From contig JARUPZ010000013.1 in the NCBI GenBank assembly GCA_031213475.1, positions 7,835,338 through 7,899,337 on the forward strand: a stretch of 64,000 bases of DNA, in the 5' to 3' direction. The DNA is from Nereocystis luetkeana (Eukaryota; Sar; Phaeophyceae; Laminariales; Laminariaceae). The notes beneath the pieces were generated by a model. That model had not been told where the DNA came from, made no database searches, and was given only the letters and a program-made list of their open reading frames with translations. This document shows, piece by piece, positions 10,214 through 20,428 of the stretch. Each line of letters opens with the position of its first letter. The first letter of the stretch is position 1. The translations under genes were made by a program, and so were the position numbers.

Positions 10214-10807
10214 GTCTTCTCTTTTTTTCTTGTTTTGATCTTTCTTGCGCCGACTCTTCGTGATTTATTTTTAATTTTTTTCTCTTACTTTTCTGATTGA
10301 TAAGCCGGGGAGGAGTCGTGTGGGGTGGTTGGATGACGAACCTGCTCTGCTCGTTTCGTATTGTCTGACGCCAAGGGGCTGGGCATAGTTGACGAACGCA
10401 GGGCGGAGACGGCAGTCTGGGTAGCAAGGTACCAGGCGGATTAGCAGAGGGAACCTGGCTACAATACTCGTACCACAAACTGCTGCCGCCACCTGGAAGG
10501 TGCTTGGGCTTTGGTCTGCCTGTTAATTCCCCTTTGTTATTTTCCCTTTGTTATTTGTTTTCCTTGGTTCTTTGTCCTACTCTATTTACAAGCAGTGGCG
10601 TTTTTTTTTTTTTTCATTTTTACAGCTCGTTCTTTTTCAAGTGTTGGCCACCTCGCCTGCGGGGGAGGGGCACGACAGATAGTTTCTGCTAGTTTTTGCT
10701 TTCATCTTTTCTCTTTCGATTTGTCTACTTTGTTTTTGTTTTCTCTTTGATTGTTTCTTTTCGTCTCTCTATTTTATAGATTGTGTATGTCGTGCCTGTC
10801 GTATCTA
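10214..10807 (+). mobile_element. LINE 3' UTR fragment, part 2 of the split copy
   Basis: Continues the LINE 3' UTR: GATTGATAAGCCG, GACGAACCTGCTCTGCTCG, ACGCCAAGGGGCTGGGCATA, CAAGTGTTGGCCACCTCGCC, GTCGTGCCTGTCGTATCTA. Collinear copies are at 25190-25960, 26040-26795 and, inverted, 28488-29280. It is cut at 10807 by the next LTR element and continues at 16144. Confidence 0.85.
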
Positions 10808-11292
10808 TGTTACGACGGTGTTGCAAGGATCCGAGGGGTTTCCAGAGAAGAAGGGCACGGCGTAACAATCAAAGGGGACACTGCGAATTGAACCCGGAGA
10901 ATAACGCCTGCCCATAGAGACGGAGTTTATTGATGGGGGCCTCTCGGGCGCACAACACCTGTAGCTCCGGTAGTTCGTTCTGGTATCCTCGGTGCTATAC
11001 TACGCAAGAAGCGTACCGGGCAGAACAACCACGCTAGACGATGGCTCGCCAGCACGGACAACAGGCTGAGTGGCACAATGGTCAGTCTTCACATGAACTC
11101 AGCGAGAGCGTGAACGTGTCTTATTGGCAGGTCCGGTGCATGACACGGACTGCCCCTCTGGAAATAATACGAACAACGGTGTTTTAGTGTGTATGATCTT
11201 GTTACTGGCCCAACGGAGTCCCATCATGTGCACATGCAAGCAACACTACTGCACCTCCAGGCTCGATACACGTACAGCACGACTCTCTGGCA
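10808..11292 (+). repeat. 5' LTR of the LARD
   Basis: 485 bp, TG...CA. Shared with the 3' LTR: GTTGCAAGGATCCGAGGGG, TTTCCAGAGAAG, GAACCCGGAGAATAACGCC, GGGGGCCTCTCGGGCGCACA, ACTACGCAAGAAGCGTA, CTCAGCGAGAGCGTGAACG, TCCGGTGCATG. Confidence 0.9.
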
Positions 11293-13300
11293 TGGTGTCC
11301 ACTCCGTGGCATAGACTGAGCTTGTAAGCGACCTGAGCAGGCTGGCCGCGCCATAAGCACCAGGCCGACACAAAGAAAAAAGAAGAGAAAAAGAAGGGGA
11401 AGTCGCCACTATAATCCGCGTTTGACCAAATGCCATGCATGTACAGCATCGCTCGTCTGATGACAGAAGGCGAGCACCCAGCTGCCTCTTGCTACCACTG
11501 CTGGTCACAGCGGTAGGCCTCGACCTGCGGAGCCCGGACTCACATTTCGGTACGCGCGAGTGCAGTAGCCCCACACATACATGCCTCTCGGGCGTCCAAC
11601 GGCAGTTAGTTCTGTTTCGTGAATTGATCCTGCAAGCTGCCGTGACGCACCGCCTCTTTCTAGCGCACGAGGACTCACCCTACGTCACACGGGTCTCGCA
11701 AACCCAGGCGAGGGTGGGTGATTCGTTGCTTTTATCCTATATATAGATGCATGAAAATTCCGCCCCCGACGAGTACGAATAAATCATACATAAAAGAGAC
11801 CGAAAATTGAGACAACAGCACACTACGTTCAGCACAGAGATCACCGATACAGCAGCACAGCAGCAGCAGCAGTGCCTTTGGTTTGCGCACCACTACGTGT
11901 ATTTTACAGTTGTTGTTAGTATTTATTTATACAGCAGTGGTAATAATAATAGTATTAACAGTGCACGACGTGCACACTGCGGTGGGGTACATCCTACTGG
12001 AAAAGTACAGATACGCTTACAGTAGTAGTAAGTTACGCACGCCCAAGAGAGCAACGGAGGCACGGGACGTGGAGGAAAGGAGAGGAGAGGGAGAAACCCC
12101 ACGAACGCGCAATGCCAACTTACTTGCCATTTCCCCCGCCGCCTGTCACCCATGCCTGCTATCCTGCCTGCTCCTATCGCATATAAGTTCGTCTCTCGTT
12201 TGATGATGCGTGCTACCTGGTATTAAACAGTCGGTGTCCTTTGAGGCCGGCGTGTTCGATGTATACGAGTATGGTATCCAAGTATGTTCGTCGCTATCCA
12301 TCGTCAGCAGGTGAGTACGAGTAGATTTAGGGTTTTCATACTTTCGACATATTGAGCCCTTACGCTTGTCGCTGTATCGCATTTAATTTGTGTGATGGCA
12401 GGGGTATGCGACGTATGATGTCTGTCCGGATCCTGAAACCCGCTGCATGGGAGTGTTATGGTACTCGACGTGGGAACCATGCACTCAATGTATGTTGTAA
12501 TACTGTTTGCCGCTATTAAATACCAGGCAGTCCGCTGTCACAATGTACTGCCTGTACAGAAGAACCGGACTCGATGGATGTATATGGTATCCAAGTGTGC
12601 TCAAGCAAGAATTCGGAATCAATACGGCAGCACGTACCACCTGCACACTGGCCTTGGTCGTCGTCGAAGAAAAGGGGGAGAGGGGGGGATCCCTCACGGG
12701 AGGCATCAAACCCCCTGGCCGACAATGTGTTGAAGCTCTCGGGCCATGAGTTATTTCGGCGAGAGGGTGGTTGGAGGATATTTCGGATTTATTTGGGGAG
12801 GACCGACGCTGAGGGAGCAACCTGTGATGTTTTCTTCCGGAGTGGTCGGTGGTTGTTTTGCTTGTGATATTTACAAGGGGTATCGTGTTGTAGATCATGC
12901 TGGTTTGCATTTATTTTCTGTTTGTTTCTCGTATTTTTTGTGTGGATGAGGGATGCTTTTCCCGGCATGAGGACATGCATTCGGGGGATTCGATGTGGTA
13001 CGCCCCCTGCGTAGGTTTTAGAATGTTTGTATTGGGTGTTCTTGTGATGTTGTTGATGACATGGGGAGGACAGACGCTGGGGAGGGGGCCCTCTCGTATA
13101 ATATGTACTGGTTCTTAGATGTCCGTCCTTCTCGTGTGTTTGAGATGTTTACCTCGCGTGGTTCGTATGTATGTATGTGTATTTTGTATGGTTGGGGGTG
13201 TTGCGGTATGCCTCCCTGTGCGTTTTGATCCCAGCATTGAATTTCTTGGCTTAATTCTCAATTAATTGTTGATTGGTATGACCAAGGGGATATTTTCCAT
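11293..13300 (+). other. LARD interior, first half: no conserved gene
   Basis: Several frames of 60-145 codons open on both strands (for example 11435-11746, 12485-12910) but none shows a Gag, protease or other domain and they overlap each other. I treat this as non-coding cargo of the element. A TACCTGGTA motif lies at 12214. Confidence 0.5.
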
Positions 13301-13739
13301 GATTAATTTGCATTAATTTCTTGTGAGGATTGCAGTGTTGGATATTTATCGTGGTGGTTATGATTTTCGTGGTGGCTTGGTTATATGGTTTGGTTTTTGG
13401 GAACTTTCGAGGCGAAATTCCAGGCGCCACCCTCGCGGACGGGCGAAATCTCGGGCGCCGCCCTCACGACGCCCTCGAGCTTCGGAGAGGACAGCAGTGT
13501 TGATTGTCTTCGATGCTATCGATTATTTTAGCGGTGACTTGGTTGTTAGGGAAGGCTCGAGCGAATTTAGGACACTACGTTTTGGGAGGGTGGCATCCTC
13601 AGTGACTATTTTTGTCGTGGCTTGGTTGTACGGTTTGATCTTCGAAAAGCTTCGAGGTGGAATCGCCGCCCTCGGGCTTCCGGGGGGGACCGCATTGCCA
13701 GTTTTAGCATCCTCTGGTTGCAGTGTTGATTATTATGAT

Positions 13740-14860
13740 AGTGTTAATTAGGAGAGCGGCACCCTCCGTTATTTGATTATTTTTTATTATGGTGTTGACT
13801 AGGAAAGTGGCGCCCTCTGTTACTTTGGTTTTCGGGAGAGGTCGAGAGGGAATCCCGGGCGCCGCCTTACTGGACGGGCGCCGCCCTCGTGCGTGGGGAG
13901 GATTGGAGTGTTGATAATTTTCGATGCGGTTGATTAGAAGATTGGCATCCTCTGATTGCCGTGTTGAATAGCTTTGATGGTGTTGACTGGGAGAGTGGAA
14001 CCCTCTGCTTGCAGTGTTGATTATTTTTGATGGTGTTGATTAAGAGAGTGGCATCCTCTGCTTGCAGTGTTGATTATTTATTTTAGTGTTGCTTATTTAT
14101 ACCGTCCTGTGCTTGCGGTGTTGCTTATTCATGGTGGTGTTGATTATTAGGAGAGTGCGGCACCCTCTGCTTGCAGTGTTGATTATTTATGGTGGTGTTG
14201 ATTAGGAGAGTGACATCCTCTGCTTGGAATGTTGATTATTTAGGATAGATGTTGATTACTCATACCATCCTCTGCTTGCGGTGTTGCTTATTCATGGTGG
14301 TGTCGATTAGGAGAGTGTGGCACCCTCTGCTTGCAGTGTTGATTATTTATGGTGGTGTTGACTAGGAGAGTGGCATCCTCTGCTTGGAGTGTTAATTATT
14401 TAGGCTAGTGTTGATTATTCATACCATCCTCTGCTTGCGGTGTTGCCTATTATTCATGGTGGTGTCGATTAGGAGAGTGTGGCACCCTCTGCTTGCAGTG
14501 TTGATTGTTTGTGATGGTGTCGGTCAGGAGAGTGGCATCCTCTGCTTGGTGTGTTGATTACTTATGATATGTGTTGATTCTTTTATGATGGTGTTGATTA
14601 GGAGGGTGATGGTGTTGACTAAGAGAGTGATATCCTCTGTTATTTTCGCGATGGCTGCCCTCGGGCGTGTGGAGGATGAAGTGTTGATTATATTTAATTG
14701 TGTTGATCAGGATCTAGCATCCTCTGCTTACAATGTTGATTATTCATGGTGGTGTTGATTATGAGAGTGGTATCCTCTGCTTGCAGTGTTGATTATTGAT
14801 GAGGGTGTTGACTACCTGGTATATAATATTAATATGGTGTCGATTATTAGGAGAGTGGCA
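13740..14860. repeat. 54-bp minisatellite inside the LARD
   Basis: More than a dozen imperfect units whose core reads GTGTTGATTAGGAGAGTGGC then ATCCTCTGCTTGCAGTGTTG and ATTATTTATGGTG. Spacing between successive GAGAGTG cores is about 54 bp, or roughly double where a variant unit (TACCATCCTCTGCTTGCGG) is included. GC-rich GCGCCGCCCTC segments flank it at about 13420-13460, 13860-13890 and 14920-14945. Confidence 0.85.
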
Positions 14861-15027
14861 TCCTCTGGTATTATAGCGATTATTTGGTTTTCGGGAAAGG
14901 TCGAGAGTGAATCCCCGGCGCCGCCTTTGTGGACGGGCGCCGCCCTCGGACTTGAGAGGGATGGAGTGTTGTTGATCATTTTCGATGCGGTTTTCGATGC
15001 GCCACCCTTGCGAGCGGGCGGGGCGTG

Positions 15028-15130
15028 TGTGTCCTTCACATTAACCCGTTCTTTCTACCCGTCGACATCCAGCACAACCAGAGTCCGTGCCGATCCTTCA
15101 ATCCTAGACGAGATACAAGTTCTGTGGTGG
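15028..15130 (-). mobile_element. LINE 3' end fragment inside the LARD
   Basis: Reverse complement of the LINE 3' terminus: CACATTAACCCGTTCTTTCT, ACCCGTCGACATCCAGCACA, CCGTGCCGATCCTTCAATCC, ATACAAGTTCTGTGG. A short captured or 5'-truncated copy. Confidence 0.75.
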
Positions 15131-15638
15131 GGAGGATTGAAGTGTTGACTATTTTTCGTGGTGGTGATGAGGAAAGCGACATCATCTGTCATTTTCGCGA
15201 TTGATTCGGCTTTCGGGACTTTCCAGGCCCCGGCGCAAGGGAGCGATCTTGTAGTTGTTGATGCTTGACCACTGGCGTTTTAGGAGTCAACAGGAAGTAA
15301 GTGACGTCGTGGTTGACGGGTCGAAGGGGTTGTATGGGGTTCGTGCGCAGTCATTGCACGATGGCGGGAGCCCCCTGCTAGCAATCGTGACCGGGGAGGT
15401 TCCGTAGAGAAGGCTCGCGGCTAACGACCTGGAAGGTCCCACCCTGATAAGGGGGGCATCCTGTGCCCGTTTACCGCGTTAGTGAGTAAGGCGGCGCATG
15501 AGTGTGCGTGCTGGAAGGTTTTTTTCCTGGAGGCCGGGTTTTCCCTCTCTCTTCAGTTTGGTTGGCTCAGAGTATTTCGGATCCACCGTCTACGATGCCG
15601 CGTGGTTCGCCTTTCCAGGCCTAACCAGCTGGGGAGGA

Positions 15639-16143
15639 TGTTACGACGGTGTTGCAAGGATCCGAGGGGTTTCCAGAGAAGAGCACGGCGTAACCATCAA
15701 AGGGGACACTGCGAATTGAACCCGGAGAATAACGCCTGTCCATAGAGACGGAGTTTAGTGATGGGGGCCTCTCGGGCGCACAACACCTGTAGCTCAGGTA
15801 GTTCGTTCTAGTATCCTCGGGGCTATACTACGCAAGAAGCGTATCGGGCAGAATAACCACGCTAGACGATGGCTCACCAGCAAGGACAACAACAGGCTGC
15901 GTGGCACAATGGTCAGTCTTTGCATGAACTCAGCGAGAGCGTGAACGTGTCTTATTGGCAGGTCCGGTGCATGGCACGGACTGCCCCTCTGGAAATAATA
16001 CGAACAACGGTGTTTTAGTGTATATGATCTTGTTATTATTGGCCCAACGGGGTCCCATCATATATATATATATATGTGATGTACATGCAAGCAACACTAC
16101 TGCACCTCCAGGCTCGATACACGTACAGCACGACTCTCTGACA
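15639..16143 (+). repeat. 3' LTR of the LARD
   Basis: 505 bp, TG...CA. Nearly the same as 10808-11292, with a short TA-repeat expansion (about 16060-16075) and a few small indels. The close match suggests a more recent insertion than the Copia element; I did not compute divergence. Confidence 0.9.
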
Positions 16144-16335
16144 TCTAGTATGATGACATGGCTTTGCATTGCCCACTGCAGTGCTTGCTGCACACGTGGC
16201 AACGTAGTATCTCTGTGGCGTAGCTTTGTGACCACATAACTTGTATCTCTTCTAGGATTGGAGAATCGGCACGGACACTGGTTGTGCTGGATGTCAACGG
16301 GTAGAAAGAACGGTTCAATGTGATGAACACACACA
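16144..16335 (+). mobile_element. LINE 3' end, part 3 of the split copy
   Basis: Continues the LINE after the LARD: TATGATGACATGGCTTTGC, TCTGTGGCGTAGCTTTGTGA, GGCACGGACACTGGTTGTGC, ending AACGGTTCAATGTGATGAAC followed by a short CA repeat. This is the same end as at 25955, 26790 and 28488, so it marks the true 3' terminus of the LINE family. Confidence 0.8.
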
Positions 16336-16350
16336 CACCTTTTGCGCTAA

Positions 16351-16376
16351 ATATATATATATATATATATATATCG
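16351..16376. repeat. (TA)n microsatellite
   Basis: A run of about 12 TA units directly after the LINE 3' end. Confidence 0.9.
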
Positions 16377-16410
16377 TATATGTCATGAGGCAAACTTGCC
16401 GTCTGTCAGA

Positions 16411-18090
16411 GCCTATGGGACAGCGAAATTTCAATAAAGGTTTGAATTTCAAAGATACCCGCCATTTTTTTTCAGAACACGCTTCCTATGGGCCACGTAA
16501 AAAACAAAGTTCCTAAGACTTACCAGGGTATACCAATAATGGAAACGCGAAGTTGAAAAGTTTTTTTTCAACTATATTGCTTCAGAAAAACAGCAGAGTT
16601 TTTTCTCGTACCGCCGCAGTGGGAAAAAAGGGAGAAAATGTTTGATTTTTCATTTTTTTTCCCCCCAACGGCTGCACAGGCGGCGCAATTTTTTTTTTTT
16701 CTGGTTGCAAATTGTCAACACGGTGATCGAAACCAACTCGTGCGACGATCGACGCTCGATCTCGACGTAGACTCAGCCCACGGCCAACCCGCTCGGTATC
16801 TGGCAAGGCCAACGAATAATGATGACGGCCTCGAAGATATCGGGTGGATCCATGGTCTAGGGGGCGAGAGCTTGCCGGCGGCGTCCTACGGTATCCTCCT
16901 AAACCTGGAAAAAAACTTTTTTTTGGCATTCGAGACGGATGGAGAAGTTTTGTCTTCTGTTTTGTGCGAACCAGCAGCCAAATGTCTTTTTCATCATATA
17001 TATGCCTGGTCAGCTCCTGCCACTTGACACCGGCCATGGCGTGAAGACGGTGACCCTAGGGTGGGTCGGAGCCCCTAACGAGCGCACTCCGTTCAGAATT
17101 CATGACGCAATCGTTGGTATTGTTGATCGATGTCTGTCGCGGACTGATTCGTAATCTCGCCGCTTCGAACCAAAGATCGGCCTGAGTTTTTCTCAAGCCG
17201 ATGTTGGCCCAACATCGGCCCCAGATTGGCCTTTCCCGGGCTTCTCCAAAAGTTAGGAACTTTTCTTTTTTTTACGTGGCCCATAGGAAGCGTGTTCTGA
17301 TTTTTTTTGGCGGGTATCTTTGAAATTCAAACTTGTTATTGAAACTTCGCAGTCCCATTGGCATAGGTCTAACCTTTGGAAAATAAATGCCGAAAAAGCC
17401 AATCTGGGGCCGATCTTTGGCCAACATCGGCTTGAGAAAAACTCAGGCCGATCTTTGGTTCGAAGCGGCGAGATTCCGAGTCCTCGACAGACATCGAGCA
17501 ACAAAACCAACGATTGCGTCATGTATTCTGAACGGAGTGCGCTCGTTAGGGGCTCCGACCCACCCTAGGGTCACTGTCTTCACACCATGGCCGGGGTCAT
17601 GTGGCGGGAGCTGACCAGGCGTATGACACAAAACCATTTGGCTGCTGGTTTGAACAAAACAGAAGACAAAACTTCCTCATCCGTCTCGAATGGCAAAAAA
17701 TATGCTTTTTTTCAGGTTTGGGAGGATACCGTAGGATCCCGCCGGCAAGCTCTCGCCCCCTAGACCATGGATCCCCCTGATATCTTCGAGGCCGTCATCT
17801 ATATTCGTTGGCCTTGCCAGATAGATACCGAGCGGGTTGGCCGTGGGGTGAGTCTATGTCGACATCGACCGTCGACCGTCGCACGAGCTGGTTTCAATCA
17901 CTCTGTTAAAAAATTGCAAGAAGAAAAAACAAATTGCGCCGCCTGCAGCCGTTGGGGAAAAAACAAAACAAAACAAACATTTTTCTCTTTTTTTCCCACA
18001 GCGTCGGTACGAGAAATTTTTCGGTTGTTTTTTGAAAGCAATATATATTATAGTCAATTTTGTTTTTTGAACTTCGCGTTTCCATCGGCA
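16411..18090. repeat. Complex inverted duplication (a-b-a'-b')
   Basis: Block b (about 16530-17230) has its reverse complement b' at about 17390-18090. Shared pieces include GGCGGCGCAATTT, GGGTTGGCCGTGGG, TCTAGGGGGCGAGAGCTTGC, GGGTGGGTCGGAGCCCC and CCAAAGATCGGCCTGAG. Block a (about 16424-16520, CAAAGATACCCGCCA, CACGCTTCCTATGGGCCACG) has its inverse a' at about 17240-17360. The order is therefore a, b, inverted a, inverted b, not a simple palindrome. Short frames within it have no recognised domain. Confidence 0.8.
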
Positions 18091-18475
18091 TAACATGTCC
18101 CAAGGGGTAAAAATGCAGTCTTCTAGCATCTTTGGTATGACCGGTGTGGACGCCATGGATGCCTATCTCATGGACGAAGTCGATCGATTAGCGGGGAGCG
18201 GCACTAGAATCTCCGCCGCCGCCACCACCTCCACCACCACCTACTTCCAGAACAACCACCAGTAACCCAGCGTAAGCACAATAATCATCAGAACAGCCAC
18301 CATGAGCTGGCACCGCAACAAGAAGAGTACTTGGGTCAGGGGTGGGAAAAATCAGAAAAAATCTCGCCCGTGTAGTGTTAGAACTTACTTGTCGGAGCTT
18401 GTGGGCCGCGGGTCCAGAAAAACAACGCCTGCATCCGGCCGGCTCCCTTCGCGCAATCAGCAGTGCGTGAAAGTT

Positions 18476-18750
18476 TTTGTTTTTTTTTCTGCCCCGGAGA
18501 GTGAGAGGAAGCCCCTGTCCACACTTATTTTTCAAGTTTTCGTGTACCGGTTCGAACCCGGTTCGTTTCTTCCACCTTGGTCGGGCCTGCCTGTGGCCGT
18601 CATTAAAGTGTGATTTACTCCGAGGAAGTAGGCACTTGAGTCTAGATATTCCCTCTCCCGACTCAGTCAGGTAGTGTGGGGTTTGAACCCACTAAAACCC
18701 CTCATAGTCTCCCCAGCTTGGCTCAGTAGACGAGTCACCCTACCCGCACA
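18476..18750 (-). mobile_element. tRNA-derived SINE S3
   Basis: On the minus strand a tRNA-like head (A-box-like GACTCGTCTACTGAGCC, B box GGGTTCAAACCCC) is followed by a body of about 190 bp and an A-rich tail (visible as GTTTTTGTTTTTTTTTC at 18473-18489). It lies inside element H where the sister copy at 27 kb is continuous, so it is a discrete insertion. The flanks GAAAGTTTTT and GAACGTTTT may be a worn target duplication. Confidence 0.7.
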
Positions 18751-18807
18751 GGAACGTTTTCACGTACAACAACCGCGCCGACCTTGCAGCAGGAAAGAAG
18801 AAATATG

Positions 18808-19118
18808 TATTTACCGTCCCGTTCAGCCGAGGAGAAAAAAATACCGTCCCGCCCCGTCGAAGAAAAATAAAATTGCCGTCCCGTCCCGTCGCGAATATCT
18901 GTCCCGTTGAATTTTACCGTCCCGTCCCGTCGAGAAATTGTGCACCCGCCGTCCCGTCCCGTCCCGTCCCGTCCCGTCCCGTCCCGTCCCGTCCCGTCCC
19001 GTCCCGTCCCGTCCCGTCCCGCCAACTTTTTATGTCTTCATTTTACCTTTCCGTCCCGTCCCGTTTTCATTTGTTTTCCCGCCAAACAAGAAATAACTGC
19101 CCCGTCCCGTCCCGCCAC
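18808..19118. repeat. (CCCGT)n array in element H
   Basis: A pure CCCGT array of about 14 units at 18953-19021, flanked by ACCGTCCCGTCCCGTCG-type units. The reverse strand is (ACGGG)n, a canonical G-quadruplex pattern. Confidence 0.9.
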
Positions 19119-19623
19119 TATTCTCAGTCACTGTGACAAGCCTTAAAAAAATCAAAACGTCACCTGTGAGGACGGTTTTGAAGCAGAGGCAGTTTGCCGG
19201 GGGGCCTGATTTGGCTGCAGTGCATTCAGCTAGATCCTTACCCGCCGACCCCCTCGCATTTCTCAGTTTCTAATTCTTATTTCCTCCTCGAGTTCAGCAG
19301 ATATGTTTACCTGTAAGTTCTAAAATTTCCGTAAATAATCCCAGTCTGACATGATGAACTGCCAGGTTCTTAAGTGCTGTCTGTCGCGTGTATTGCAGTT
19401 CAGTTTGCACGTTGATTTAATATTGTCCGTTGTGTGCATCTTCTTCATCTCTTGTATATATGATATTTTTTTAAGCAGCCGAATTTCGTTTTTTTATGGT
19501 TTTTCTTATCTAGGACTCCAGCACCTTTTTTGTGACCACGGACACCTTTGTCAGAGAATTGATGTGAGAACAACAACAACAACATACCGGCACGACTGAA
19601 CTATTTTAGAACTGCAAACCTGT

Positions 19624-19996
19624 TTGTTTGTTTGTTTGTTTGTTTTTTTGTTTTTGTTTTTTTTTTCTCATCCCATTCATTATCTTCGCACATCTTCTTC
19701 TCTCTCTCCTTCCAACTCGTAACTCAGATCCGGGGTCACATAGCAGGCTCTTCTCCCCCCTTCCCGCTACGGTACGTGCCTTCATTTTTATCGCGAGAAG
19801 ATTTCAGCCTTTTCTTCCCTCGTCGACTCGCATCGAATTGTGCCTACCCACGCTGCAAGGCGCTCTCAACAACTACTGAAATCCTTTTTTATTTTTGCAA
19901 ATAAAGTCAAAGTCCGACCCACCTGGGGCTCGAACCCAGGAGGACTCAAACAACAAGTAGAGTTCGAGGTTAACCACTTGAACCAACGGGGCGACC
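19624..19996 (-). mobile_element. tRNA-derived SINE S2, copy 1
   Basis: Minus-strand element: tRNA-like head with A-box-like TGGTTCAAGTGGTTAACC and B box GGGTTCGAGCC, a body (GTGGGTCGGACTTTGACTTT, GCGCCTTGCAGCGTGGGTAG, CGAGTCGACGAGGGAAGAAA) and an A-rich tail seen here as TTTG repeats and poly-T at 19624-19668. It matches 23416-23773 end to end. The element stops 270 bp upstream of the transporter start codon. Confidence 0.85.
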
Positions 19997-20059
19997 GTTT
20001 CGGGGACAAACTAGTTGGAATTTGAGTGGTTTGTCCCCAAAATGGGGCTGCGGTTCTGA
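19996..20059. mobile_element. Hairpin related to element F
   Basis: An arm GGGGACAAACTAG and its partner TTTGTCCCC flank a short spacer (TTGGAATTTGAGTGG), followed by AAAATGGGGCTGCGGTTCTGA. The same words form the arms of the 99-bp hairpin at 2805-2903. A diverged or partial copy. Confidence 0.55.
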
Positions 20060-20265
20060 CTGGTCTGTAACCGTATACTAGTACCTGGTACCAGGTACTG
20101 CAGCGGACGTACATCACATGCTTTACGTATGTACCAGGTACATCGCACTCCATACGAAAGTTTTGTCCAGTGCATCAAGCTACACCAAACCATTCAAACC
20201 GCATATTCCAACCACAACAATAATAATAGTAGGACTTGGTAAGCTACGACGAGAACATCATCGCC

Positions 20266-20428
20266 ATGTTTGTCGCGCGTGCACCCGACGTGGAGATGTT
20301 TCCGATGAAGGTAGTGATCATCCTTTCGCTCTGCATGACGGTCAACACCTACTCGGTCGTCAGTTTGTTGGCCTACGTCGGTGTCATGGTGAAGGATCTT
20401 CTTGACTTGGAAACAACGAATAAATCAG
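20266..20428 (+). CDS. MFS transporter exon 1 (TM1)
   Basis: Encodes residues 1-54: a short N-terminus then TM1 ([20 protein letters not shown]) and a loop ending TTNKSG. The ATG context is ATCGCCATGT. The donor is GTGAAA after TCAG, leaving one nucleotide (phase 1). Exon 2 completes this to GGT (Gly), giving the junction [11 protein letters not shown], which is typical of the family. Frame is open upstream only to 20233. Confidence 0.8.

Larger units (their letters stand above)
10808..16143 (+). mobile_element. Non-autonomous LTR retrotransposon (LARD-type), 5.3 kb
   Basis: Two LTRs (10808-11292 and 15639-16143) begin TGTTACGACGG and end CTCTCTGGCA/CTCTCTGACA. TCTA stands on both sides (10804-10807 and 16144-16147), a 4-bp target duplication in a LINE whose uninterrupted form reads GTCGTATCTAGTATGATG. 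After the 5' LTR comes TGGTGTCCACTCC, whose TGG start fits a tRNA primer site. Before the 3' LTR is GGGGAGGA, a polypurine tract. The 4.3-kb interior has no gag or pol domain, which fits a large retrotransposon derivative mobilised in trans. Which autonomous family drives it is unknown. Confidence 0.85.
18092..19150 (+). mobile_element. Coding repeat H, copy 1 (interrupted)
   Basis: Related to 27005-27556 on the other strand. A degraded coding part (18092-18475) gives SIFGMTGVDAMDAYLMDEVD and, after stops and a frame change, [15 protein letters not shown]; the sister copy encodes the same two peptides in one frame. A SINE interrupts it at about 18476-18745. The element then resumes (TTCACGTACAAC...CGCGCC) and ends in a CCCGT array and the terminus [20 protein letters not shown] do not recognise the protein. 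The tail is shared with element A. Confidence 0.65.

Noticed and set aside
13980..14860. CRISPR-like array
   Set aside because: Repeats are contiguous imperfect 54-bp units without unique spacers, inside a eukaryotic LTR element: a minisatellite.
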